Assembly: GCA_038049695.1 (NCBI GenBank)
Contig: CP142451.1
Span: 46,015,001-46,079,000 of the forward strand
DNA from: Cinnamomum chago
Taxonomy: Eukaryota > Streptophyta > Magnoliopsida > Laurales > Lauraceae
Direction: 5' to 3'
DNA length: 64,000 nucleotides
The notes below the pieces were generated by a model, which searched no databases, had not been told where the DNA came from, and saw nothing but the letters and a program-made list of their open reading frames with translations. Positions 49,970 through 60,180 of the stretch are shown piece by piece. The translations under genes were made by a program, and so were the position numbers. Position 1 is the first letter of the stretch. Each line of letters starts with the position of its first letter.

Positions 49970-51105
49970 GTTTCTTCCTCAATCACGCTCCACGCTTTGC
50001 TTTCTCGGTCTTACCATCGCATTAGGGATCCAAACAACACCTCCTCAAGCCTTAGAAGAACATTTCAAGTCCTCATGCATTGACTCAAGCCCACTGTACA
50101 GTTGGCTCGAGCTAACTGCTCTCTGTGAGAGTTCGCTCGAACGGACCTGCCCAGATCCGGTTGGCTCAAGCGAACTGTCAAGTTGGCTCAAGCCGACTAT
50201 CCTCTAGATGGGTTCGCTCGAGCGAACTGTCATAGAACCTATTTCTGATGAGCAGTTCGGCTCCTTCCTTTTCTCCCTTTGCATATATTTCTAAGCATGT
50301 TTTTTGCATAACAAATAAGGGCTTATAACCCTTTTTAACCCCACTTATTCCTCCATTCAAATCACTCCATAAGATTCATCACATTCTTCTTCATTTCATC
50401 AAAGGAAACCCAATCACACTAAAGATCCATAAAATTCATTTACAAGATTTAACCAAAATCAAGTACATACATTTTTCAAGAAGCTAAACAAGAGTGAAGA
50501 AGCTTATCAATATACATGTATTTTGAAATCAATGGAAAAATCATGGAAATGAGCATATATCAAATCACTAATGCATGTAATAGAAAACCACACCCATCAT
50601 AAAATATGAAAAACACTAAAACATCCATTCATCCACTTGCATTGGGTTCCAAAGTGGCTAATCAAGCTCCTAAGCTCACTCCCAAGCCAAAGATCTCCAA
50701 GCTATGCAAAGACCCCCAAAATAAACCCATTTAGAACCCTAGAAATGGTAGCTCATCAAAGAGAAGGAATGAGCTTAAACAAAGCTAAGAAATCGGACCT
50801 AAGGGGATGCCATTGCTCAACACTAGAAGATGGAAAGAAGTCCTTACCTCTAGGGCCATCAATCAACAAGAAGAAGCGTGAAATAGGGGCTGCCCAGCTG
50901 AGATTTGCACAAGGATGATGTCCATGGAGAGCTAGAAGGATGGAGAAGAAGAAGTTGAGCTCCAATCTCCATTTTAGCAAGGTTTGGAGGTGGATTTTTG
51001 TGAGAGGGAGGAAGAAGAAGAAGAGGAAAGGGGAAAACCTTGAGGAGTTGATGCTCCTCTCCCTCAAACATGGCTGGAATGAATGGAAGAAGAAGAAAGG
51101 GGCTG
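49970..51105 (-). repeat. solo LTR A, middle piece
   Basis: Resumes solo LTR A after the copia element and ends at the insertion site of solo LTR B. It holds the palindrome cluster at 50081-50230. Short reading frames on both strands (for example near 50637-50918 and 50756-51199) have no recognisable domain and fall in purine-rich U3-like sequence. Confidence 0.85.
50081..50230 (-). repeat. palindrome cluster, GTTCGCTCGAGCGAAC type, degenerate
   Basis: GGCTCGAGC, GTTCGCTCGAAC, GGCTCAAGC and GTTCGCTCGAGCGAAC fill about 150 bp. It is the decayed counterpart of the array in the young element's LTRs. Confidence 0.8.
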
Positions 51106-51764
51106 TGTCACGCCCCTGATCCAGGACCTCGGGGGCGGGAATGGGATTTAGCATAAATATATTTTTCTCCCAGGATCCGCGTGTGTGAAAACAACACATT
51201 CAAACACATTCTAAATATTTTGCGGAAGCTTTCGTGGCGTTGCGACCCGGAGTCCGTGGCCATCGGATTCCGCGTCGCACTCAACCTTTAGCATATAGCT
51301 ATCATATCAAGAATCATCTCAGACTGGAGTAAACCATCACAATAAATTACAGAGCTGACAGTAACAGGATATCACATTCCCATATATGTTCCAGTTACAA
51401 TTATCAATGTACATTAATTAAGAATCCCAAGAAAAAGGCTAATAAAAGCCATACAACAATAAGCTATAATCACTACCCCAAATATGACGTAGCTCCGATG
51501 TCAAGCTCAATGTCTACATGACATAGCCGACAAAACAACCTGCAAAACAAGGCTCCACAGCCAACCCAAGCACTCATCTCGGGACGAAGAAATCTGAACC
51601 TGAGTACCAAAAGTAGTGGGTCAGACACGACAGTCTGGCAGGTGGATGAAAAGATCATAAATATACTGAAGAATAAAGCATATGATAAATCATGCTATTC
51701 GATAAAATGCTGCATATAATTAAACGGGTGCAAAATCGTGGATCTCGGGCAAAACATGTATTCG

Positions 51765-52320
51765 TTTCAAGCATGGGTAAAAAATGAGTATCTAATAAAA
51801 CATGTGTTCATTTACATCATCTATAATCATAGATATTTGACAATCGGGTGTTCGTCTAAAACATGTGTAAACATAGTGGTTTGACAAAACAAACGTTCAT
51901 TTGAGACTTAAGTAAAAACATAAGTATACAACCAACTGAGTATTCATTTAAAGCATGTGTAACCAAAGAAATCTGACAAAACTAGTGTTCATTTAAACAT
52001 ATTTCAAAGCATGGGTATTCAACAAATCGGGTATCATTTAAAAACAGGTATAAACATAGGAATCTGGCAAAACGCGTGTCATTTAAAACATATTTCAAAG
52101 CATGGATATTTAACAATTCGGGTATTCATTTAAAACAGGTATAAACATAGATATCTGACAAACCAAATGTCATTTAAAACAAAGCACGGATATTTAACAA
52201 TTCGGGTATTCCTTTAAAACATGTGTAATCATATAAATCTAGCAAAATCATTGATCGTTTGAAACATATGTAAAAGCATGGGTATTCACCCAACCGGCAT
52301 TCATTTAAAACATGTGCGTG
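51765..52320 (+). repeat. minisatellite-like tandem array in solo LTR B, unit about 45-50 bp
   Basis: About eleven or twelve copies of an AT-rich unit with GGGTATTCATTTAAAACA, then TGTGTAAACATA and ATCTGACAAA. Some copies pair into a higher unit of about 95 bp (words CAAAGCATGG and AACAATTCGG alternate). Solo LTR A has three or four copies (26520-26690) and the LTRs of the 13961 element about one. Confidence 0.85.
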
Positions 52321-53184
52321 TACAAAGAACAGAAAATAATATAATAATAACTGAATTCACATTGGAGAATATGAACACTTGTTTAAATAATAACTTTCAT
52401 AAAGGAAACGAATCATTTATCAGAAAGCAAGTAAGCAATATAAAACGTGTCGGGTATCCAAGGAATCGGGAACTGGCAAGATGACAATCACAAAAAGCTA
52501 AGTCCTCTATCACCGAAGTGACAAGAGTATAACGGGACGTTGGTCTCAGTCACACAAGGTGAGGAGACTCAACGCAAATCATATATATACAATATAAATA
52601 TACGGGAACGGGACTACGGTAGCGAACCGGGTATCGGGACGGGACCACGGCAATAACCGGGTATCGGGATCCAAACTGCAGCTAGCGGGACGGGAGGGGG
52701 ATCTCCAAGTCGGTGGATCAAACCGACAAGGTTATCCAAGCTTAGTGATGCCGACTCATAGGTCAAATAACAAATCGGGACATATGCAAGTAAATCAAGT
52801 ACAATAAATAAACGGGTAAAACGAGAGTGCTCAAGGGCACACTGTCATTTCATGTCGGGCAATACATTTCGGGACAAATAACTGTTACTAGTGTAACTTC
52901 AATGCTTTCGGGAAAACAAGTCATGTAGTATAAATCTCGGGATCGCTAAAGTACAATAAACAATTGACATTTCGAATAAAATATCGGGTTCAAGATTTAT
53001 TTGAAGTGAATAGGGATCCCGTATGTCGATCTAATAATAATTTGGTACTCTTGAGTTTGGGGACATTCCGGGCTCCTTATACACTTCGAATTTTTCAAAA
53101 CTTCGAATGACATCCTTGTGATATGGTTTCTTTCTCGAATGGCCTCGTACAATGTCTAGTGAATCTCCTTCGATCGACAAAGCT

Positions 53185-53518
53185 CAGCGCTCGAGCAAAC
53201 CGGAGAGTTCGCTCAAGAGAGGAGCTCTCCGGAACCTGGGAAGTTTCGGTCACCTGGCGGTTAGCCACCGTTGGATTCGGCGGTTAGCCGCTGGCTGACC
53301 GCGGTTTGCCTGACGGAAAGACATGTTACTGGAATTGTAACCAAAATGGTTCGGTGGGCTGGCGGTTAGCCGCTAGCTGACCGTGAGGCTGACCGTATTT
53401 TCAGGTGGAAAATGTTGCTCTCTGGAAAAGTAACCGCGATTGTTCGGTTATCTGGCGGTTAACAGCCAGTCACCAGACGGCTAGCCGCCAGGTGACCGCT
53501 GGCTGACCGCCAGGTGCG
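53185..53518 (-). repeat. palindrome cluster with both core words
   Basis: Starts with CTCGAG-type words (GCGCTCGAGC, GTTCGCTCAAG), then switches to CGGTTAGCCG, GGCTGACCG and CGGCTAGCCG words. It is the only cluster here that holds both types. Confidence 0.82.
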
Positions 53519-55274
53519 GGAAACACCCACTATGTTCAGGTTTGAGCCATTTTCCTCCTCAAAACCACTCTCCTCACTTCCACTTAATCCTTGCCACAAA
53601 ACTGAGCTAAAAGCTCCTCCAATGCAACCATCTACACCTCTCCACAACTCCAATATGGGTTCATTCCATCACCTCATCCATCAACATCAAATCCAATGCA
53701 ATTAAAGACAGAAGGAAACCATTTCACAATCGGGTACATTTTATATAAGCAAGAAGAAATTAAATGACATTCACCAATACACTTATGAGACATAAATGCA
53801 CTACCATAAATGCACTACCAAAGCTCTATCATGGGCATTTATTTCAAACCAATGTAATAAATAGGCATGAGTGGAAAATACCAAAATCATTGAAAGCTTA
53901 TAAAAATAAAAACATCCACTTGCCTTAAGTCCAAGCTAGCCAAAAATCTAGAGATAAATAAGGGCTATTGGTTACATAATCATAACAATAGATGAGTTAG
54001 CAGAACTCTTTAAATGAGCATCTACTTCCAATCAATGCAAGCTAATAAACATAAATATGAATGGAAAAACCAACCCCATTCATTTTAAAACCATATGAGC
54101 AAACTTTGACCAAATGAAATGCATAATTTCCAAGAGATTTAACAAGAGAGAAAGACCCATTAATATGCATTTTCGAGATCAATAGAAATGTGGCAAGAAC
54201 ATACGTGAAAACATATATCAAATTATCAAGAACAAGTAATAACATTTAGGATTTCTCATAAAACTTTGATAACATTCAAACCATCCATTCATCCACTTGC
54301 CTTGGGTTCCAATCTAGCAAACCAAGCCTCTAATCACCTCTCAAGCTCAAGATCAACCATCTCTACAAAAACCCCCAAAACAAACCCTAAAATGGGTTAA
54401 ACAAAGAAAGACAAGGAATGGGCTCAAACCCAACTAGAAAATAGAACCTAAGGGAAAGCCATTGCACATCAAAGGAAAATGGGAAAGAGTCCTTACCTCT
54501 AGAGTCATGAATGAACAAGAAGAAGCTTGCAATAGGGGCTGCCCACCTTGGTTCCCACAAAAATGGTGTCAAACAAGAGAGGAGATGAAGGAGAAGAAGT
54601 TGCCGGAGTTCCCTCGTCGGATTGGTGGCTTGGAGGCTCCATTAGAGCAAGAGAAATGGAAGAAAAGAAGAAGAATGGCTGCTGGTACTGTAGCTGGGGA
54701 GTTGCAGTCGATGGAGAGTGGAAAATGAGGGAGAAAGAGAGGGTGGAGTCATCTTTTATAATGGGTGGGTGTGGGCCCCACCACACTTAAAACTTGCCAA
54801 GGGTAAAACATCTATTTGTGGGCCTCGGATACGATCGACGAAGAAGAGAAAAATGTTTCTCATAAAATCTAGTTTTCAAAAAGTATAATTTTGGAATGGT
54901 TCTGAGATCTCGAAATTTGGGTCCAGATTCAATGTGAAAAGACCGATTTTGCCCTCCGGGTTGGAAAAACTGATTTTCGGAGCTTCGAATGGGTACGGAG
55001 TGAACACGAAAGTTGTAGAGGTTAACAAAATAAGTCAAATGAGGCTAAAAAAAGAATTATCAGGAATTTCGAATAACCTCTCAATCACGCGCAAAGTCAC
55101 TAAAAGAACCCCCAAAGGGTCCCACTAATCACAAAGGCCCTCAAAATTCCCCAAAACTAGAGAAAAACCATTCTAGCTCACAAACTCAACCCAACAAATA
55201 CTAATCCCACTAAAAGAAACTAATCCACAAATAAAACAATACTAATCCAAGAGATTAGGGGTCGGGTTCTCACA

Positions 55275-55806
55275 GGCTGGTCCCTTTATAAAAGGGTGGG
55301 TGTGGGCCCCACCATCACTTAAACTTGTCAAGGATAAAACATCAATTTCTAGGCCCCGGATACGATCGACAAAGAAGAGAAAAATGTTTCTCATAAAATC
55401 TAGTTTTCAAAAAGTATAATTTTGGCATGGTTCTGAGATCTCGAAAATTGGGTCCAGATTCAATGTGAATAGACCGATTTTGCCCCTAGGGCTGGAAAAA
55501 CTGATTTTCAGAGCTTTGAATGGGTATGGAGTGAACACGAAAGTTGTAGGGAATGACGAGACCAGTCAAACAAAGCCGAAATAGAAATTTTTTGGAATCA
55601 CGAAGAACCACTCCAAGCTTATCACGCAAAATAAGTGGGACCCTACGGTCACTAACTAGGTCCACTGGCTCTCAAAACTTTCCAAAGCTAATGAAAAACC
55701 ATTCTAGCTCACAAACTCAACCAAACATACTCTAATCCCACTTAGAGAAAACTAATCCACAAATAAAACAACATAAATCCCGAAAATTTGGGGTCGGGGT
55801 CTCACA
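55275..55806 (-). repeat. solo LTR A, right piece (5' end in LTR sense)
   Basis: Parallel to 54745-55274 of solo LTR B, which makes it look like a tandem copy; the two duplications show it is the resumed end of LTR A. A TATA-like CCCTTTTATAAAGGG is at 55283-55297 on the minus strand, about 510 bp from the LTR start, and is a candidate core promoter. Confidence 0.85.
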
Positions 55807-56024
55807 AAACCTATCTATATTTAGGATTACAACTAAGGCCTCTAATTGGCTAATTAATTCTAGGAAAACCACTATTAATCTCACAATGGTCTTAAGCCTA
55901 TAAACTAGGCTTAATTAATGGGAATTACTAACTACTCATGCTAATTACCTATTAAATAGGATAACCTAGGGTTGACTTGGTCAAATTGGGTCCCACTAGG
56001 TATTTCTAGGAACGGGTCCTTACA
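55807..56024 (-). other. possible end of an older Tekay-like LTR
   Basis: Resumes the sequence broken at 25914 and ends GGGTCCCACTAG..ACGGGTCCTTACA, which resembles the U3 terminus of these LTRs read from the minus strand (TGTAAGGACCCG). Together with 13810-13960 and 25389-25914 it could be the U3 part of a still older LTR that hosted everything from 13961 to 55806. No start was found. Confidence 0.4.
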
Positions 56025-57100
56025 CATACTTTAGCCCGCTTACCTATCTTTACTTAATTTCATGTCAACTCAATTGCTCTTGACTTGTAAAGAACTACTC
56101 GTCTTGGGAATCGTGCTTGGCTTATCTGTATACTTGCTTAGAGAAGGTCCCACTATTGCTACCATTTCGGAGGTAGGACCCGGTTGTTCATATTTAGTTC
56201 TGATTCTCGGAGTTGGCACCACTCGGCTTCGATCCCATTGCAGTAGGATCTTACTCTGCCTTGAGATTTAGACTTATTATGATTATAACCGTTGCATATG
56301 GGTTGTTCTTGCTTGCACCCATTTGCCAGTATTGCACTCGGTATTGGGTTTTAACTGTTATGGATTAGTTGCTTGTTTGACTCTCTCCTCTGCTACGGCC
56401 GTGCAATAGAAATAATATAGCTTTATGTGGATTACCATATTGCTAGTATTACTTATGATAGAGTATTTGTCTTGTATTGATCATTATTATTATTGTTCAA
56501 TTAAATATTACTCATGCAATATCTATTTAGTTGTTTACTTTATTTGGAATTCATATTTAAATCTCTTGCTTTGTACTCACATTTGCAGCAACATGCTCTT
56601 ATTATTCATAATAAATAACTGCCAGGTCGTCATGCTAGACTATTGTTAAACCTTGATGTTGTACATATTGCCCCGCTACCATTTAGGAGAAGCAGGATGT
56701 AGGGATTTGGTGTGTTAATGATGTCATATAGGCGTCAAGCTCTGCACCATAGTGTCAGATTACATTTTGGGGATGTCATGTTATCTTTTGGGGTTTATTT
56801 TGTACTTGCCATGTTGGCCTTTATTCTAGAAATCTGTTTATTAGAACTTTATCTCTTGTTGTAAATATCTTAACTTTAACTGATGTATAGGAATGCCATT
56901 TTGTGAGTCTTATCTAACTCCGATATTCATGTCTCACATTATTGTTTATGATTTTTAATGATGTGATTTGCTATGAGCTTCCACCGAAATATACTACCTT
57001 GATGTGAGACAAAGTGTGGTAATGTATAGGATCCTCATCGCGGAAACCTATAGGAAATTGTGTGTGCGGGTGAAATTTTTTGTATCACCCTGGAAGCACC
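56025..57100 (+). repeat. degraded Tekay-like LTR remnant
   Basis: The stretch from about 56280 to 57060 follows the 3' part of the plus-strand gypsy LTRs in order: a TGCCAGGTCGTCATGCTAGAC block like TGCCAAACCGTCGTGTTTGAC; a GATGTCATATAGGCGTC block; GTTGGCCT; GGAATGCCATTTTG; GATGTGATTTGCTA; then GGATCCTCATCGCGG. It is heavily diverged and so old. No gene is visible. Confidence 0.6.
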
Positions 57101-58230
57101 ACAACAGTCCCAGATTACAGACCAAGATTAGTGCTAACCCAGTTCAGGGTAGCAACACTGGCCTTTGTTCCTCCACACTCCAAATGTACTCAAGATTGCT
57201 TCAAACTCTTTGGAATTCCTTTTCCATGAAAATCCTCAAGTTCCCTATGTCAAAACCCACGAAAATACAAAACCTAGAAAGGAGAAGGAATTAGAACTTA
57301 CATGTTGAAATCCTTGGATGAAATCCACTCCTAAACACAAATATAAAGAAAATAAATGAAGATCTTACCACTAAGAGCCCTAACCAATAAGGAAAATGAG
57401 ATTGGGGAAGTTGCCAGGCATGGATTCCTTTGAAAATGAAGGAGAAGATGAAACTCGAGGTGGGGAACCATTGGCAGTGACTGATCATTAAGACCTATCC
57501 TCGGTTTTGATTGATTTGGTGAAGAAAATAAGGAATAGAGGAGAGAGGAATGATTTTTAGCTGATGTTCAAAATTAAATTATCTTTTCAATAATCCTTAG
57601 CACTATATGTTTCGAGGTCTCAGGAGAAAACTAAACTTTTACATAAATGACGACTATGTCCTAACTAGGAGCGAGTTTGAGAAACAAGTTTGGGGGCATC
57701 GAATGACTTTGGATTTAATACAAAATTTGTCCGAGACAATTTTATCCATCTACTGAACTCAAAACAAATGTTTTCTAAAATCCCCAAAATACCTTTCTCG
57801 TGGCATACAATAAAATGACAAAGAATCCCAATAAGGCAGGAAGCATCCAAGATAAGCACTTGGGAAGACACCAAACTTGATTCTTCAATTTCGTGAAATT
57901 GAGGGTCAAAAGGGGACAACCCATAGTCAAAAAAGATTTTAAAAAGCTCCTAACATCACTAAGAATACAAGGGAATAAAAAACAATAGAGGTCAACTCCA
58001 AGTCTAAAAGCTTCACAATGCTCAAACATGGACCATAATGATAGCAGTTAACCTAGTCCGAAAGGTCAATTTAAGATGAATCCTAATCCAAAGTCAAGGA
58101 ACACACATTCAAGGTGTTTCAGAAAGTTCCCAAATTAATCCAAGGTCATTTGGATAGGAATTCAGGCAATGGAACTTTAGACCCTAAACCTCAAGACATG
58201 GACCGCAGTTCAACATTTGATTAAAAGTCC
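57101..58230. other. unassigned AT-rich stretch, no gene
   Basis: No coding domain, RNA gene or terminal repeat is recognisable. Parts (57690-57760, GGGGGCATCGAATGACTTTGG) faintly recall the CTCGGATGACTTCGA segment of gypsy LTR U3 in minus orientation, so it may be another worn LTR. Short reading frames at 57665-58029 have no recognisable product. Confidence 0.4.
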
Positions 58231-59239
58231 TGAACCGAACCCTAGAGGGGGGGGGGGCGAATAGGGTACACTCAATTACAATGCCCAATTCTTCTTTAAA
58301 CCAATATCAATTATGTTTTGAAAGTTCATTAACATGATTATTGATGAAAGATCTAATACCAGGTAAAGAACCAATGAATACAATCAAAGTTGACATTGAT
58401 AAGAAAGGAATAAATTTAAGTGCATCATCCACACAATCACCATAACAAGGAAATTTATAGTGGTTCGGCCAATCATGCCTACGTCCACTCCCGGTATTTC
58501 TACCGGTGTTCCACTATCAATTTTAAGGTTTAGGCTAACCTCCAACCTTACAACCACAAATGCTTTTTACTCAAGGCTAAGCATTAACCTATACAATCTC
58601 ATATGCTTTCCAATAGGCTGAGCATAAACCTTTACAACAAGATTTTTAATCTCAAAAACTATGCCTAAACAAGCATACAATGAGATGCAAGTGAATACAA
58701 TTAAATGCCTCTTAACATAGGCCGATATGAAAGATGTAATCAAACTAAGTCATATGCATGATAAATGCAAAGATCAATAAATGATACATATGCCTTTAAA
58801 CTACTTCTATCTCTTTTGAAATTCAATGCTCATAAATGATGTAAATGAGAGATAGAGTAACTACACATGTCTTTTGAGATAATGACAAACTTGTTTTTAG
58901 AAAGTTTAAGATGAAACTAGCAAGTTTGAAAGAAACATTAAATGTCTAAACATGTGAGATTACTAATCAAATGATGAAGTTAAAATGATAAACATATTTT
59001 AAAATCAAAGCATATTTAAACACTCAACATTTGAACACTTTAATCATGCCATTTGAAGAAATCAAAGATTTGAAAGCAAGCATGAATAAAATAAGATAAG
59101 AGGAGCAAACCCATTGAAGAATCAAAGGTTTGTCATGATGATTTGCCCTCCTAGCTTCCCTCTAGCTTAGCATGAATGTTCCATCTTCCTTGGCCCTCAA
59201 AAGTCTCAAAAGTGTTGGCACAAAAACCAAGAAAGGATT

Positions 59240-59250
59240 CCTTTTATAAG
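59240..59250 (-). promoter_or_regulatory. TATA box in the Sirevirus-like LTR
   Basis: On the minus strand CTTATAAAAGG, just downstream (in LTR sense) of the palindrome cluster. This is the arrangement described for Sirevirus LTR promoters. Confidence 0.65.
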
Positions 59251-59275
59251 AAATTCGTCTCCAGCGGATCTATTG

Positions 59276-59510
59276 TCGGTCGACTGACAAATGGAGTTCG
59301 GTCAACCAAACTCAACAGTCATAATCGAACGGCTATATTTTTTAAAATTTCGGACCGTTGTAAAGGTGTCGGTTCACCGAACAGTAGTTCGGTAGACCGA
59401 CATCTAACCAACAACCGACCGACAAGTTGACCGACATTCCCTAATACACAGATTTTACATTCTGGATCTGGAACCGACAGCTGACCGAACATAGTTCGGC
59501 TGACCGAACT
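59276..59510 (-). repeat. palindrome cluster, TCGGTCGACCGA type
   Basis: GTCGGTCGAC, GTTCGGTCAACC, TCGGTTCACCGAAC, GTTCGGTAGACCGAC, CGACCGAC and GTTCGGCTGACCGAAC lie within 235 bp, upstream of the TATA box. Short repeated palindromes in this position are a known Sirevirus LTR trait. Confidence 0.82.
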
Positions 59511-59770
59511 TTCCCTATTTTTAAAGACTCGAAAAAATGATTTTAAGATGAACGTTTGGTCTTGGAGAACTAGGCTAGAATAAAGACTAACATGTTTAAT
59601 AAAAAGAGTTTTCTTTTAATTTAAAATAGCAAATCAAAACATGTTTGAGCAAAAACCTTTGATGCTAAGCTAAATATAATGCAAGAAGATTTCAATAAAG
59701 AAATATGAGAGATCAAGCTTATGAAAAAGAATGTATCCAATCTAATTGCAAACTAATGAAAACCCTAACA

Positions 59771-60060
59771 ATCTCCCCCCTTTGCAATTTGATGGCAACT
59801 CTAAAGCTTGACTCTATTTTCTTCCTTCAATGAAACTTGGACATCTTCTTCTATGAACCTTAAGGATCTTTGGATATTAAGGAGCATTTGGATTTTCTTT
59901 GCGGGGGCAATGAAGCAAACATATATATCTTTGCTCCCCCTCAACTTGTGCCAAGAAGCTTTCTCTCCACCAGTTAGAAGACCGTAGCACTTCTCCCCCT
60001 CAATCAAAGCCAGAGATGAAATGATATTTGTCAATTTTTTTATATCTCTCCCCCTTTGAC
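59771..60060 (-). other. multiple polypurine tracts before the 3' LTR
   Basis: On the minus strand AAAGGGGGGAGAT abuts the LTR (59771-59783). Further tracts of the AGGGGGAG type lie at 59933-59944, 59993-60003 and 60046-60060. A series of such tracts is a described feature of Sireviruses. The short reading frame across them (59801-60136) is probably not a gene. Confidence 0.75.
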
Positions 60061-60180
60061 ATCTAATTGCAAAGAAGAGTGCCCCTAAAAAAAATAAGAA
60101 GACAAACCTTATTAGTATCATTTGTTTATAATACATAATAAAAATGAGATGTGGGTACAGGTGTTTTGAACTACAAGGAA

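Larger units (their letters stand above)
51106..55274 (-). mobile_element. solo LTR B (Tekay-type, 4.17 kb) inserted in solo LTR A
   Basis: On the minus strand it opens TGTGAGAACCCGACCCC at 55274 and ends GGGGCGTGACA at 51106. The 5-bp duplication GGCTG is perfect at 51101-51105 and 55275-55279. There is no interior or coding domain, so this is a solo LTR. It aligns with solo LTR A over most of its length (ends, the tandem-repeat region, the GTCGGTGGATCAAACCG block). It is about 1 kb longer, much of that from the expanded tandem array at 51765-52320 and a larger palindrome region. Confidence 0.92.
25915..55806 (-). mobile_element. solo LTR A (Tekay-type), split by two later insertions
   Basis: The LTR pieces are 25915-27408, 49970-51105 and 55275-55806, about 3.15 kb in total without the later insertions, close to the 3239-bp LTR of the element at 13961. 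On the minus strand it opens TGTGAGACCCCGACC at 55806 and ends GGGGCGTGACA at 25915. The duplication AAACC is present at 25910-25914 and 55807-55811, with no gypsy interior between, so it is a solo LTR left by recombination of an element's two LTRs. The copia at 27409-49969 and solo LTR B at 51106-55274 entered it later. Continuity across the copia is supported by alignment with solo LTR B (compare 27319-27408 plus 49970 onward with 53042-53160). Confidence 0.9.
58231..59770 (-). repeat. 3' LTR of the Sirevirus-like element
   Basis: The minus-strand start TGTTAGGGTT at 59770 abuts the polypurine tract and is clear. The other end is placed at 58231 (TTCGGTTCA on the minus strand), just past an 11-base G run at 58247-58257, and is uncertain by tens of bases. 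It holds a palindrome cluster at 59276-59510 and a TATA box at 59240-59250. Confidence 0.7.

Noticed and set aside
50637-51199. Opposed reading frames near the end of the middle piece of solo LTR A
   Set aside because: Purine-rich LTR sequence with no domain; similar chance frames occur at the matching place of solo LTR B (54462-54790).
55275-55806. Apparent tandem duplication of 54745-55274
   Set aside because: The GGCTG and AAACC target duplications show it is the resumed end of solo LTR A next to the homologous end of solo LTR B, not a local duplication.
57665-58029. Two overlapping reading frames of 84 codons as a possible host gene
   Set aside because: No domain, no splice or start context that persuades, and the surroundings look like worn LTR sequence.
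59801-60136. 111-codon minus-strand frame with a hydrophobic start, possible envelope-like gene of a Sirevirus
   Set aside because: It spans the multiple polypurine tracts, is short, and has no convincing envelope features. Better explained as untranslated 3' region.
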